Source: an uncultured Steroidobacter sp.
GTDB taxonomy: Bacteria > Pseudomonadota > Gammaproteobacteria > Steroidobacterales > Steroidobacteraceae
Assembly (NCBI GenBank): GCA_946478975.1
Contig: CAMLEO010000022.1
Span: 1-39,866 of the forward strand
Direction: 5' to 3'
Length of the DNA stretch: 39,866 nt
Positions 25,990-34,291 of this stretch are shown here, one piece after another. How positions within the stretch are numbered: position 1 is the first letter of the stretch; every line of letters starts with the position of its first letter. The position numbers were made by a program, and so were the translations under genes. A model generated the notes under the pieces. The model searched no databases. It had not been told where the DNA came from and worked only from the letters and a program-made list of their open reading frames with translations.

Positions 25990-27540
25990 GTGGCTGATAT
26001 CCCCTACACCGCGCCTCCAACACCATGCAGTCCTCCAATCGCGAGACCGCACGGTTTGAACACGGCGAAGACAATCGACCTGCCGCTCGGCGCCCAATCT
26101 GCCGACGGCGGACTGCGCACGGCACTGCAGACCGATACGGTCCGGCAGCTCGTCGGCGCGGTCGCTGAATTCGTGTTCGTCGTCGATCGCGGGCTGCGCA
26201 TCCTGATGGCCAATCGCGGCATCGGCAATCGCACGCCCAAGGAGCTTGAAGGCTCGCTCATCATCGATTTCTTTCCCGCCGCCCAACATGCACGCGCGCT
26301 GTCGACGCTGCATCGAGTGCTCGCCAACGGCCAGGTCGACGGCTATACGGCGGAATTCGATGGCATGGACGGGCAGGCGCGCCACTTCGATATTCGTGTG
26401 AGCCCGATCCGTGGCGCCGACCAGAAGGTCGTGGCGCTCGCATTGGTCACGACCGAAACAACCGAGCACATTCGCGCCGCGCGCGCCATCGCAACCCAGG
26501 CCCGCATGATCGAATCGATGCTCGAAGGCGTCGCCGTGATCAACGAAGCCGGCGTGATCGAGATCACCAATCCAGCATTCGATACATTGTTTGGTTATCG
26601 TCGCGGCGAGCTCATCGGTCGCAATATGTCGACGCTCGCCGGCTGGCCGTTCGAGCAGCCCGAGCGCTGGCAGACCTTGCCGGCCGAACAGGGCGATTCC
26701 ATGCAAGTGGAGTTCGACGGTCGTCGCTCGGACGCCGCGTTGTTTGCGGCTGCCGGGGTGTTGTCGCGCTTCGAAGTCGTCGGCCGCAACCACAGCCTGC
26801 TGGTGCTTCAGGATGTCAGCGAGCGCAAACAAATGGAGCGTGCGATCCTGCAGGCCGTCAGCCGTGAGCAGTATCGAATCGGCAATGATTTGCACGACGG
26901 CCTGGGTCAGGAGTTGACTGGCATTGCACTGATGTTGCGCGGCCTGGCCGGCCGGCTGACGACTGAATACCCCGCGATTTTGCCGGAAATTGAAGGCATC
27001 ACGCGCTTGGTAAACAATTCCATCGAGAGCACGCGGGCGCTGGCTCGCGGCTTGTCGCCTGTCAATCTGGAGCGTGGCGGCCTGTCGGATGCTTTAGACG
27101 GCCTGGCGATGCATGCCACGGAGCTTTATGGGGTGCAGGTGACTTGTACCCATCGAGTGAAGACGATTCGACCACTGAGCACCGAGCTTGCGAACCATTT
27201 ATATCGGATTGCGCAGGAAGCGGTCCGGAATGCGGTTCGCCATGGGCAGGCGCGGTCTATACGACTGCATTTACATGGTGCCCGCGCTAAGGTTCGGCTG
27301 ACGGTCACCGACGACGGCGTCGGCATGCCGTCGGACGCGGTCGATGCGCCAGGGTTGGGCCTGAAGATCATGCGTTACCGGGCACGGATTCTGGGCGGCG
27401 AAGTGCGGTTCGAACGCGCCGAGCCCAAAGCCGAACAGCAGGGCAAACAGCCGGGCACGCGCATCATTTGCGAATGTCCGCTCGAGCCTGCGGCCGCATC
27501 CGCCAAGCCTCGCCGTTCGCGCTCGCGCGCCGGCGGGTAA
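25990..27540 (+). CDS. PAS-PAS-HisKA_3 histidine kinase (module B)
   Basis: A 516-residue soluble kinase. Two PAS domains (about 50-160 and 170-280) precede a HisKA_3 domain with H302 in NDLHDGLGQEL. The HATPase domain has LYRIAQEAVRNAVRHG, TDDGVGMP and GLGLKIMRYRARILGG. It ends in a basic tail (KPRRSRSRAGG). The N-terminus is uncertain: GTG 25990 is preceded directly by AGGGGA with almost no spacer, and a TTG at 26056 is an alternative. It is a paralogue of the kinase at 23492-24967 but lacks the N-terminal receiver. It heads a co-directional set with the response regulator 42 bases downstream, its probable partner, then a hybrid kinase and a REC-EAL gene. Confidence 0.88.
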   Translation: MADIPYTAPPTPCSPPIARPHGLNTAKTIDLPLGAQSADGGLRTALQTDTVRQLVGAVAEFVFVVDRGLRILMANRGIGNRTPKELEGSLIIDFFPAAQHARALSTLHRVLANGQVDGYTAEFDGMDGQARHFDIRVSPIRGADQKVVALALVTTETTEHIRAARAIATQARMIESMLEGVAVINEAGVIEITNPAFDTLFGYRRGELIGRNMSTLAGWPFEQPERWQTLPAEQGDSMQVEFDGRRSDAALFAAAGVLSRFEVVGRNHSLLVLQDVSERKQMERAILQAVSREQYRIGNDLHDGLGQELTGIALMLRGLAGRLTTEYPAILPEIEGITRLVNNSIESTRALARGLSPVNLERGGLSDALDGLAMHATELYGVQVTCTHRVKTIRPLSTELANHLYRIAQEAVRNAVRHGQARSIRLHLHGARAKVRLTVTDDGVGMPSDAVDAPGLGLKIMRYRARILGGEVRFERAEPKAEQQGKQPGTRIICECPLEPAAASAKPRRSRSRAGG

Positions 27541-27582
27541 CAGGTTCGTGCCCGCAAAGAGTTTCAATCGAGGAGTGATGCA

Positions 27583-28311
27583 ATGAGCGTTGGGCCTTCG
27601 CTGTTCAAGCCGGCACACAAGCCGCCTTCGGGAGGTGTGTCCAAGGACCAGAAGCGCCGCGTGTTGATCGTCGACGACCATCCGATCGTGCGGCAGGGAC
27701 TGCGGCGCTTGATCGAAGCGGAGCCGGACCTGGAAGTGTGCGGCGAGGCCGAGACGGCGCGCGAAGCCAAATCCATGATTCGCGAGCAGGAGCCGGACGC
27801 GGTGATCGTCGACGTTTCGCTCAAGCAGGGCGACGGCCTGGAGCTGGTGAAGGATGCGCGTGCCCACTATCCCTCGCTGCCGCTGCTGGTGCTGTCGATG
27901 CACGACGAAGCGATCTACGCCGAGCGCATGCTGTCGGCGGGCGCGAATGGTTACATCATGAAGCAGGCTGCCTCGGACCAGTTCCTGGTCGCGCTGCGCC
28001 GGGTGCTCGATGGCGGCATCTACGTGAGCGAAGCGGTCGGCAACAGCATGATCGAAAAATTCGCTTCCGGCGGGGCATATATCTCGTCCAATCCGGTCGA
28101 CAGTTTGACGAACCGCGAATTGCAGGTGTTGCACATGATCGGTAAGGGACTGTCGACGCGTCAGACCGCCGAGGCGCTCAACTTGAGCGTCAAGACGGTG
28201 GAGTCGCATCGTCAACGCATCAAGCGCAAGCTGTCGCTGCGAACCTCGGCGCAGCTGATGCAGTATGCAGTGAACTGGTACGCCGGAAGGGAGCCCGGTC
28301 AGAAGCCGTAA
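27583..28311 (+). CDS. NarL/LuxR-type response regulator (module B)
   Basis: A 242-residue regulator starting at ATG 27583, with a strong GAGGAG ribosome site 7 bases upstream. A 22-residue N-terminal leader precedes the receiver (VLIVDDHPIVRQGL, D77 in VIVDVSL, lysine in YIMKQA). The LuxR-type helix-turn-helix follows (LTNRELQVLHMIGKGLSTRQ, LNLSVKTVESHRQRIKRKL). The gene lies 42 bases after the HisKA_3 kinase and 16 bases before the hybrid kinase, so the four genes of module B are probably one transcript. The partner kinase is inferred from adjacency. It is a paralogue of the regulator at 25183-25872. Confidence 0.92.
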   Translation: MSVGPSLFKPAHKPPSGGVSKDQKRRVLIVDDHPIVRQGLRRLIEAEPDLEVCGEAETAREAKSMIREQEPDAVIVDVSLKQGDGLELVKDARAHYPSLPLLVLSMHDEAIYAERMLSAGANGYIMKQAASDQFLVALRRVLDGGIYVSEAVGNSMIEKFASGGAYISSNPVDSLTNRELQVLHMIGKGLSTRQTAEALNLSVKTVESHRQRIKRKLSLRTSAQLMQYAVNWYAGREPGQKP

Positions 28312-28327
28312 TTCGGCCCTGGCAGCC

Positions 28328-30730
28328 ATGAACTCACTGCAAGGACTGCTCGGCGGCGGCGATCTCGCCAGCCTGGTCGTGGGTTTCACCCTCGGCCTGG
28401 TTCCTGCCTTTATTTCGCTATTCCTGTTGCAACAACTGCGGCGCCATCTGCGGCGCCGGCATGCGCAGCTCACTTCGGCGAATCGACGCAATCAGTCCAT
28501 TGTGGAAGGCTCGGGCGAGGGCGTGCTGGAGCTCGATAATGTCGGGCACGTGCGCTATGCAAATCCAGCGGCTGCGAAGATGCTGGGTTATGAGACCGAA
28601 GAACTCGTCGGGCTCGACTATCGCGTGCTCATCAACACCCAAGAGGATGGCGATCCGCGGACCGACCCGGTGCGTCGTGTGCGTTACACGACCGACATCA
28701 TGCGTGGCGTCGGCGCGCTGCTGCGTCGGAAGAACGGTACGTTCCGTCCGGTCGAATATAAAATTCTGCCCGTCACCGAAGAAGGCGCGTCGGTCGGCAC
28801 CGTGCTGGTGTTTCGTGACATCGGCGAGCGAGTGCGCCTCGACAACCTGCTGAAGGACATGCAATCCACCGCCAAGATCGGCGGCTGGGAATACGACGTC
28901 ATCAGCAAACAATTGCATTGGACCGAGGCGCTGTACGCGATCCACGACCTGCCGTTCGGGCATGCGATCGACGTCGACTCGCATCGCGCGTTCTTTCATG
29001 CCGAAGATCAGCAGAAGCTGCAGGCCGCCGAGCGCATGGCCGTCGACAAGGGCCTGCCGTCGGACATGCTGTTGAGAATGACCAGTGCCCGCGGCCGTCA
29101 GCTTTGGGTTCGTTGCATCGTCAAAGCCGAGCGGCGCGGCGGTAACACCGTCCGCCTGCACGGCACGATCCAGGATGTCACCGACCTGGTCAGCGCCGAA
29201 CGCAAGCTGCGCGAGACGCGGGATTTCTTCGAGCTCACGTTGAACGCCGTGCCGACGCCGGTGACTTACGTGAACGCGAACATGGTTGTTACTTATGTGA
29301 ATCGCGCGCTCGAAGAGTGGTACGCGCAGCCTGCGGACGCCGTGCTCGGTCGTCTGCTCCGCGACAGCATCGGTCACGAACGGTTTGCCGAAGTGGAACC
29401 GTTGATCAAGCGCGTGATGGAAGGTGAGTTCGTGCGCGTCACGCAATCCGGCGTTCGCAACGGCCGGCCGCGTGAGTGGCAGAATCACTTTGTGCCGCAG
29501 ATCGGGCCGAACGGCGAAGTGCTCGGCTTCTTTTCCATCGTCTACGACCTCACCGAGCAGAAGCGTCTGGAAGCGCGCCTCATGCAGGCGCAGAAGATGG
29601 AAGCGATCGGCCAGCTCACCGGCGGCATCGCGCACGATTTCAACAATCTGCTCGGCGTCGTGATCGGCAACCTGCAGCTGCTCGATCGCAGTGTGGCCGA
29701 GACGCCGACGCTGGCACGAAAGGTTCATACAGCGATGCGTGCCGCTGCACGTGGCGCCGATTTGACCAGGCGTTTGCTTGCGTTCGCGCGGCGTCAGATC
29801 CTCGCCCCGGCGGTGCTCGACTTGAATCGTCAACTGGCCGGCCTGAGCGAGCTGGTCCAGCGCACAATCGGCGATTCGATCGAAGTGCGCAGGGTTCAGG
29901 CGCATGACCTGTGGCATACGCGGGCCGATCCTGGCCAGTTCGAAAATGCGATCCTGAATCTCGCGATCAACGCGCGGGACGCCATGCCTCAAGGCGGGCG
30001 GCTCACGATCCGCACCCAGAATGTCACTTTGGATGCCGCGTTCTGCGCCGATCACGCGTCGATCGAACCCGGCGACTTCGTGTCGATCAGCGTCACCGAT
30101 TGCGGCGTCGGCATCGATCCGGACGTGTTGAAGCGCGTGTTCGAGCCGTTTTTCACCACCAAGGAGTCGGGCAAAGGCAGCGGCCTGGGCCTGGCGATGG
30201 TTCACAGCTTTGCCGAGCAGGCGGGCGGCATCGCCACGATCGAGAGCACCGTCGGCACGGGCACGACGGTACAGATTCTGTTGCCTCGGTCGCGGGAGGA
30301 GCAGTCCGCTCGCGAAGATACGATCGTCACGCGCGTGGCGCCGGGCGGAAACGAAACCATTCTCGTGGTCGAGGACGATGCCGATCTGCGTGACACCGTG
30401 GTCACGGCGTTGACGCAGCTGGGTTATCGCGCATTGTCGGCTGCGAATGGCGCAGCGGCTTTACGTATTCTGCAGGGACCCGATCGCATCGATTTGTTGT
30501 TTACAGATGTAATGATGCCTGGAGGCATGCTCGGTCCAGCGCTGGCCAAGCGCGCCCGGGAATTGCGTCCGGACATCGACGTGCTTTTTACTACCGGCTA
30601 TGCCGACAATGCCGTGCTCGCGGGGACTGCGGGCCTGACGTCGTCGGATGTAATCCATAAACCCTATCGCAACGAAGATCTGGCTACTCGCATTCGCCAT
30701 GTCCTCGATAGGGAGGCCCGTGTCGCCTGA
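28328..30730 (+). CDS. membrane-anchored multi-PAS hybrid histidine kinase (module B)
   Basis: An 800-residue kinase with one hydrophobic N-terminal segment (about 13-36, LASLVVGFTLGLVPAFISLF) followed by a basic stretch, so it is probably tethered to the inner membrane with its sensors in the cytoplasm. Three PAS units follow (about 55-175, 180-295 and 300-420). HisKA has H436 in [11 protein letters not shown], followed by the HATPase ([31 protein letters not shown]) and a C-terminal receiver with D727 in LFTDVMMPGG. It is a paralogue of the kinase at 19630-22305; a 40-base stretch is identical between them (30127-30166 and 21687-21726). It overlaps the REC-EAL gene by 11 bases, repeating the arrangement of module A. 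Confidence 0.9.
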   Translation: MNSLQGLLGGGDLASLVVGFTLGLVPAFISLFLLQQLRRHLRRRHAQLTSANRRNQSIVEGSGEGVLELDNVGHVRYANPAAAKMLGYETEELVGLDYRVLINTQEDGDPRTDPVRRVRYTTDIMRGVGALLRRKNGTFRPVEYKILPVTEEGASVGTVLVFRDIGERVRLDNLLKDMQSTAKIGGWEYDVISKQLHWTEALYAIHDLPFGHAIDVDSHRAFFHAEDQQKLQAAERMAVDKGLPSDMLLRMTSARGRQLWVRCIVKAERRGGNTVRLHGTIQDVTDLVSAERKLRETRDFFELTLNAVPTPVTYVNANMVVTYVNRALEEWYAQPADAVLGRLLRDSIGHERFAEVEPLIKRVMEGEFVRVTQSGVRNGRPREWQNHFVPQIGPNGEVLGFFSIVYDLTEQKRLEARLMQAQKMEAIGQLTGGIAHDFNNLLGVVIGNLQLLDRSVAETPTLARKVHTAMRAAARGADLTRRLLAFARRQILAPAVLDLNRQLAGLSELVQRTIGDSIEVRRVQAHDLWHTRADPGQFENAILNLAINARDAMPQGGRLTIRTQNVTLDAAFCADHASIEPGDFVSISVTDCGVGIDPDVLKRVFEPFFTTKESGKGSGLGLAMVHSFAEQAGGIATIESTVGTGTTVQILLPRSREEQSAREDTIVTRVAPGGNETILVVEDDADLRDTVVTALTQLGYRALSAANGAAALRILQGPDRIDLLFTDVMMPGGMLGPALAKRARELRPDIDVLFTTGYADNAVLAGTAGLTSSDVIHKPYRNEDLATRIRHVLDREARVA

Positions 30731-31895
30731 GCCATCCAACAAACTACTGGTCATTGACGATCAACCCGACCTCTGCGAGTTCATCTCGGAGGCTGCGGCC
30801 GGCCTGGGTTTCGAATCCAAGGGCGTGACCGAGCCCGACGCGTTCCGGCGCGCCGTGCAGGAATTTCAGCCGACCGTGGTCGTGCTCGACCTGCAAATGC
30901 CCGGTGCCGACGGCATCGAGCTGTTGCGATATCTCGGCGAGCGAGGCAGCAAGGCGCAGATCCTGGTCGCAAGCGGCATGGATCAACGCGTCCTGGCGAC
31001 TGCGCAACAGATCGGCAAGGCGCACGGTTTGCAGATGTTGGGCGCGTTGCAGAAGCCGATTCTGCTGGCCGATCTGGAAGCGACGCTGCGCCAGTGCCTG
31101 CGCACCGACACACCGATCAGCTCCGCGGCGTTGACCGCTGCTTTGGACAAACGCGAAATCGTCGTTCACTACCAGCCCAAGGCGACACGCATCGCGCCGA
31201 ATCGTTGGATCGTCGAAGGCGTCGAGGCGCTGGCGCGCTGGAATCATCCGTCGCTCGGCTTTGTTTCGCCGGCGCGTTTCATTCCGCTGGCCGAAAAGAA
31301 CGGCTTGATCAAGCGGCTCACCGAGCAGGTGCTCGAAACTGCGCTCTCGCAATGTCGCGCGTGGGATGCGGTCGGTCTGCAATTGTCGGTCGCGATCAAT
31401 CTCTCGCCGCAGTTGTTGAATGACCTCGCGTTCCCCGATCAGGTCGCGCGCATGGCGGCGCAGGTCGGTGCCGATGCGCGACGAATCATTTTTGAAGTCA
31501 CCGAAAGCGCGGCGATGTTCGATCCCGGCACGACCATGGACGTGCTGACGCGCATGCGCGTGAAGAATTTCGGCCTGTCGATCGACGACTTCGGCACCGG
31601 CTATTCGTCGCTGAAGCAGCTGTACCTGATGCCTTTCAGCGAGCTGAAAATCGACACCTCGTTCGTGCGCGACATCTTCGCCCACGAAGACGCCCGCACC
31701 ATGGTGGAAACAATGGTGCTGCTCGCCCACAAGCTGCGCCTGACTGCCTGTGCCGAAGGCGTCGAATCCCAGGAAGTTCTCGACTTCCTCGACAACGTCG
31801 GCTGCGACCGCGCGCAAGGCTATTTCATCGGCCGCCCCATGGCCGGCACTGCCCTCGAACTCGCCGTGCGCGAGTGGAACGCCAAGCAGAAGTAA
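30720..31895 (+). CDS. REC-EAL c-di-GMP phosphodiesterase response regulator (module B)
   Basis: The GTG start at 30720 is favoured by a GGGAGG ribosome site just upstream, mirroring the GTG start of the module A paralogue; an in-frame ATG at 30699 lacks one. The 391-residue product has a receiver with D57 in VLDLQMPG and a lysine in LQKPIL. Its EAL domain keeps the catalytic positions: E in VEALARW, N in AINLSPQ, E in FEVTESA, DD in IDDFGTG, K in LKIDT, E in AEGVES and Q in AQGYF. It is predicted to degrade c-di-GMP under control of the overlapping hybrid kinase. The shared block ASGMDQRVLA in the receiver of both paralogues is distinctive. An oppositely oriented terminator follows the stop codon. 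Confidence 0.92.
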   Translation: MSPEPSNKLLVIDDQPDLCEFISEAAAGLGFESKGVTEPDAFRRAVQEFQPTVVVLDLQMPGADGIELLRYLGERGSKAQILVASGMDQRVLATAQQIGKAHGLQMLGALQKPILLADLEATLRQCLRTDTPISSAALTAALDKREIVVHYQPKATRIAPNRWIVEGVEALARWNHPSLGFVSPARFIPLAEKNGLIKRLTEQVLETALSQCRAWDAVGLQLSVAINLSPQLLNDLAFPDQVARMAAQVGADARRIIFEVTESAAMFDPGTTMDVLTRMRVKNFGLSIDDFGTGYSSLKQLYLMPFSELKIDTSFVRDIFAHEDARTMVETMVLLAHKLRLTACAEGVESQEVLDFLDNVGCDRAQGYFIGRPMAGTALELAVREWNAKQK

Positions 31896-31917
31896 AAAAC
31901 GGCCGGTAAAACGGCCG
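31894..31917 (-). terminator. Rho-independent terminator oriented on the minus strand
   Basis: Two CGGCCG blocks (31900-31905 and 31912-31917) form a 6-bp stem with a 6-base loop. Read on the minus strand, the stem is followed by six T (31899-31894). Read on the plus strand, no T tract follows. It would thus stop leftward transcription entering the REC-EAL gene rather than end that gene's own message, although the hairpin may also help 3' stability. Confidence 0.5.
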
Positions 31918-32010
31918 CTTGCGGGTAAGCTTGGCGCCGGTGAATTGCTCCCCGGCCTGATTTAAACCATCCCATCCCCTCCCGCATCGAATCCTACAAA
32001 CGCGAACGGA

Positions 32011-32625
32011 GTGAGAGAGGCGAACTTGCAATACGGCGCTGGCGCCAACGAACCGGTCCCGGCGGTGGACCAGTCGCATTCCGACGCGGGATGGGTAGCG
32101 GCCGCCCGTGGCGGCGATATGCGGGCCTTCGAGCGCCTGTATCGCGCCTACAGCGGCAAAGTCATGGGCCTGTGCCTGCGGATGACGCGGCGACGGGATG
32201 TAGCGGAGGACTGCGTGCAGCAGACATTCATCAGAGCCTGGCGAAGCCTGGCGGCCTTCGAAGGTCGCAGCGCCTTCGGCACCTGGTTGCACCGGATCGC
32301 GGTCAACGAAGTGCTCAGCCACGCTCGCAATCACGGCACCCGTTCGGAGTCGAACGACGAGGCGTTCGAGAACGCGCTCGCCGAGCCCGCCGAAGGCTCT
32401 AAAGAGCTGGACGCCGGCGAAGTGATGGATGTGGAGCGCGCCTTGGCGACGTTGCCGGAAGGTGCACGCCACGTCGTGGTGTTGCAGGCCGTGTACGGCT
32501 ACAGCCACGAAGAAGTTGCCGACATGCTCGGCATCGCGGTCGGCACCTGCAAAGCGCAGTTACATCGCGGCCGCAAGCTGCTGCGCGAACGCATGGGCCT
32601 GGATGCGGAGGCGGACGATGAGTAA
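32011..32625 (+). CDS. ECF-family RNA polymerase sigma factor
   Basis: A 204-residue sigma-70 family protein with region 2 (about 40-108: FERLYRAYSGKVMGLCLRM, DVAEDCVQQTFIRAWRSL, GTWLHRIAVNEV) and region 4 (about 142-195: LATLPEGARHVVVLQAVYGY, SHEEVADMLGIAVGTCKAQL). Region 3 is absent, as in ECF factors. The start is uncertain between GTG 32011 and TTG 32026; the latter has GAGAGG five bases upstream. It overlaps the next gene by 8 bases, typical of sigma/anti-sigma pairs. The signal and target promoter are not visible. The operon with a DUF4097-like protein suggests an envelope-related response (inferred). Confidence 0.9.
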   Translation: MREANLQYGAGANEPVPAVDQSHSDAGWVAAARGGDMRAFERLYRAYSGKVMGLCLRMTRRRDVAEDCVQQTFIRAWRSLAAFEGRSAFGTWLHRIAVNEVLSHARNHGTRSESNDEAFENALAEPAEGSKELDAGEVMDVERALATLPEGARHVVVLQAVYGYSHEEVADMLGIAVGTCKAQLHRGRKLLRERMGLDAEADDE

Positions 32626-33205
32626 CAAATCCAAGTTGGACGAGCTGCTGGCTGCCGTGCCGCGCGACGTGCAGCCCGAGCGCGACCTGTGGCAAGGCAT
32701 TCACGCCGAGATTTCCAAGACGCCGATCGTCACCGACGCGGCGCCGGTCGTGCACTTCGCCTCGTCGCGCTGGTTTCAAATCGCCGCGGGGCTGCTTCTC
32801 GTGCTCGCGACATCTCTCACCACGTTTGTCATCACGCGGCACTCGATGGAACAAAACACCGTCGTGCAGGTGGCCAATCAGCCCGTGCCGACGCCGGCGT
32901 TGAACGCGATGCCGGTGAGCTTCGGTCCGGAAATGCTCGGCGCGGAATATCTGCAAGCGCGCTCGGAGCTGAATCAGCGCTTCCAGGAGCGGCTGAAAAC
33001 ATTGCCGCCGGCGACCCGCGAGAAGCTGGAAATGAATCTCGCCGACCTGCGCAAGGCGGCCAACGAAATCTCCCAGACACTGGCTGACAACCCGTCCGAT
33101 CCGCTGCTGCAGGATCTGTTGATGTCCACCTATCAGCGCGAGCTGCAGCTGCTCGCCGATGTGGGCGACGTGCCGATGCCGGCCACCGCGAGGACCGATC
33201 TATGA
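32618..33205 (+). CDS. membrane protein, probable anti-sigma factor without a zinc motif
   Basis: A 195-residue protein whose ATG overlaps the sigma-factor stop codon. It has a cytoplasmic N-terminus (1-50), one transmembrane helix (about 52-73, WFQIAAGLLLVLATSLTTFV) and a periplasmic, charged helical region (about 105-160, QARSELNQRFQERLK and EKLEMNLADLRKAANEI) predicted as a coiled coil. Position and topology point to an anti-sigma factor holding the ECF sigma at the inner membrane. The HxxxCxxC zinc motif of common anti-sigma domains is absent and no cysteine is present, so the assignment rests on context. The periplasmic helix may sense the signal. It overlaps the DUF4097-like gene by ATGA. 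Confidence 0.7.
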   Translation: MSNKSKLDELLAAVPRDVQPERDLWQGIHAEISKTPIVTDAAPVVHFASSRWFQIAAGLLLVLATSLTTFVITRHSMEQNTVVQVANQPVPTPALNAMPVSFGPEMLGAEYLQARSELNQRFQERLKTLPPATREKLEMNLADLRKAANEISQTLADNPSDPLLQDLLMSTYQRELQLLADVGDVPMPATARTDL

Positions 33206-34101
33206 ACTTCCCTGTGTCACTGGCCCTGCGCGCCGCGCTGCCCCTCGTCGCGTTCGTTGTGGCGGGAGCGGTCCAAGCCGAAGAGGTCACCAAGTCCGGA
33301 CCCGCCGATCCGAAAGGCGAAGTGGACATCGTCAACGTCGCCGGCACCGTCGAAGTGGTCGGCTGGGACCGCGCTGAAGTGATGGTCCAGGCCGATCTCG
33401 GCAGCGGCGTGGAACGGCTGGATTTCAAGACCGAAGGCGCACGCACGCTGGTGAAAGTGGTGCTGCCGAAAATGAGCGGCTCGTCCGGCGCCAGCGATCT
33501 GATCGTCAAGATTCCCCGCGACAGCTCGCTGGACGTGAACACCGTCAGCGCCGATCAGCGCATCAAGGGCGTGCGCGGCGGCCAACGTTTGCAAGCAGTG
33601 AGCGGCAGCATCGAAACCGAATTCGGCCCCGCCGACCTCGAAGTGAAGACCGTCAGCGGCGGCATCACGGCGCGCGGCGAGGGCAAAGGCTCGGTGCGGG
33701 CGACCAGCATCAGCGGCGATGTTCAGCTCGACAAGATCGGCCCGGAGCTGGACCTGAACACGGTCTCCGGCGACATGAGCGTCCGCGTCGCCGACCGTCT
33801 CGACCGCGCCCGGATCAAGACCACCAACGGCGATCTCGAGCTCACCGGCACGTTGGGAAAGGAAGCGCGCGTCGAGGCCGAAGCCATCAACGGCGATCTG
33901 CATTTCATCCTCCGCGGCGATATCAATGCCGAGTTCGATGTTGAAACCTTCAACGGCGACATCGAGAACTGCTTCGGCCCCAAGGCCAGCCGCAGCCGCG
34001 AATACGGTCCCGGCAATGAGCTGCGCTTCACCCAGGGCAAGGGTGATGCGCACGTGCGCGTGAAGACCCTGAACGGCGAAGTAGCCATCTGTCAGCGTTA
34101 G
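33202..34101 (+). CDS. secreted DUF4097-like beta-strand repeat protein
   Basis: A 299-residue protein with a signal peptide (residues 1-27, ending AVQA). It then shows repeated short beta-strand units of the form T-(V/I)-S-G-(D/S)-(I/M) and T-x-N-G-D-(L/I): NTVSADQRI, AVSGSIET, KTVSGGIT, TSISGDVQ, NTVSGDMS, KTTNGDLE, EAINGDLH, ETFNGDIE and KTLNGEVA. This periodic pattern is that of the DUF4097/DUF4098 beta-helix family, which is often encoded beside ECF sigma/anti-sigma pairs and whose biochemical role is unknown. It is the third gene of the overlapping sigma operon. An adhesin-like or stress-sensing surface role is only speculation. Confidence 0.82.
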   Translation: MNFPVSLALRAALPLVAFVVAGAVQAEEVTKSGPADPKGEVDIVNVAGTVEVVGWDRAEVMVQADLGSGVERLDFKTEGARTLVKVVLPKMSGSSGASDLIVKIPRDSSLDVNTVSADQRIKGVRGGQRLQAVSGSIETEFGPADLEVKTVSGGITARGEGKGSVRATSISGDVQLDKIGPELDLNTVSGDMSVRVADRLDRARIKTTNGDLELTGTLGKEARVEAEAINGDLHFILRGDINAEFDVETFNGDIENCFGPKASRSREYGPGNELRFTQGKGDAHVRVKTLNGEVAICQR

Positions 34102-34291
34102 CCCTTCAGGGAGTGTGACGTCGGTCGCGATGGTGAATGTGACTCGCGACACCGTGATGATTCGGCAACGGTGACGGATGTCACTAACGGAATGCGGCCC
34201 TCACGCAGCGGCCAAGGGCCCACCGCAATTGTGATTGAATGCCGCCGCCGAGCTTTGCGGGGCTTCCCGGCAACGGTTACGATCCGCGCCG

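Noticed and set aside
28418..30205. A 595-codon open frame on the minus strand opposite the module B hybrid kinase
   Set aside because: Long antisense frames are expected in GC-rich genes with strong third-position bias; the translation has no family motif and the plus strand encodes a clear kinase.
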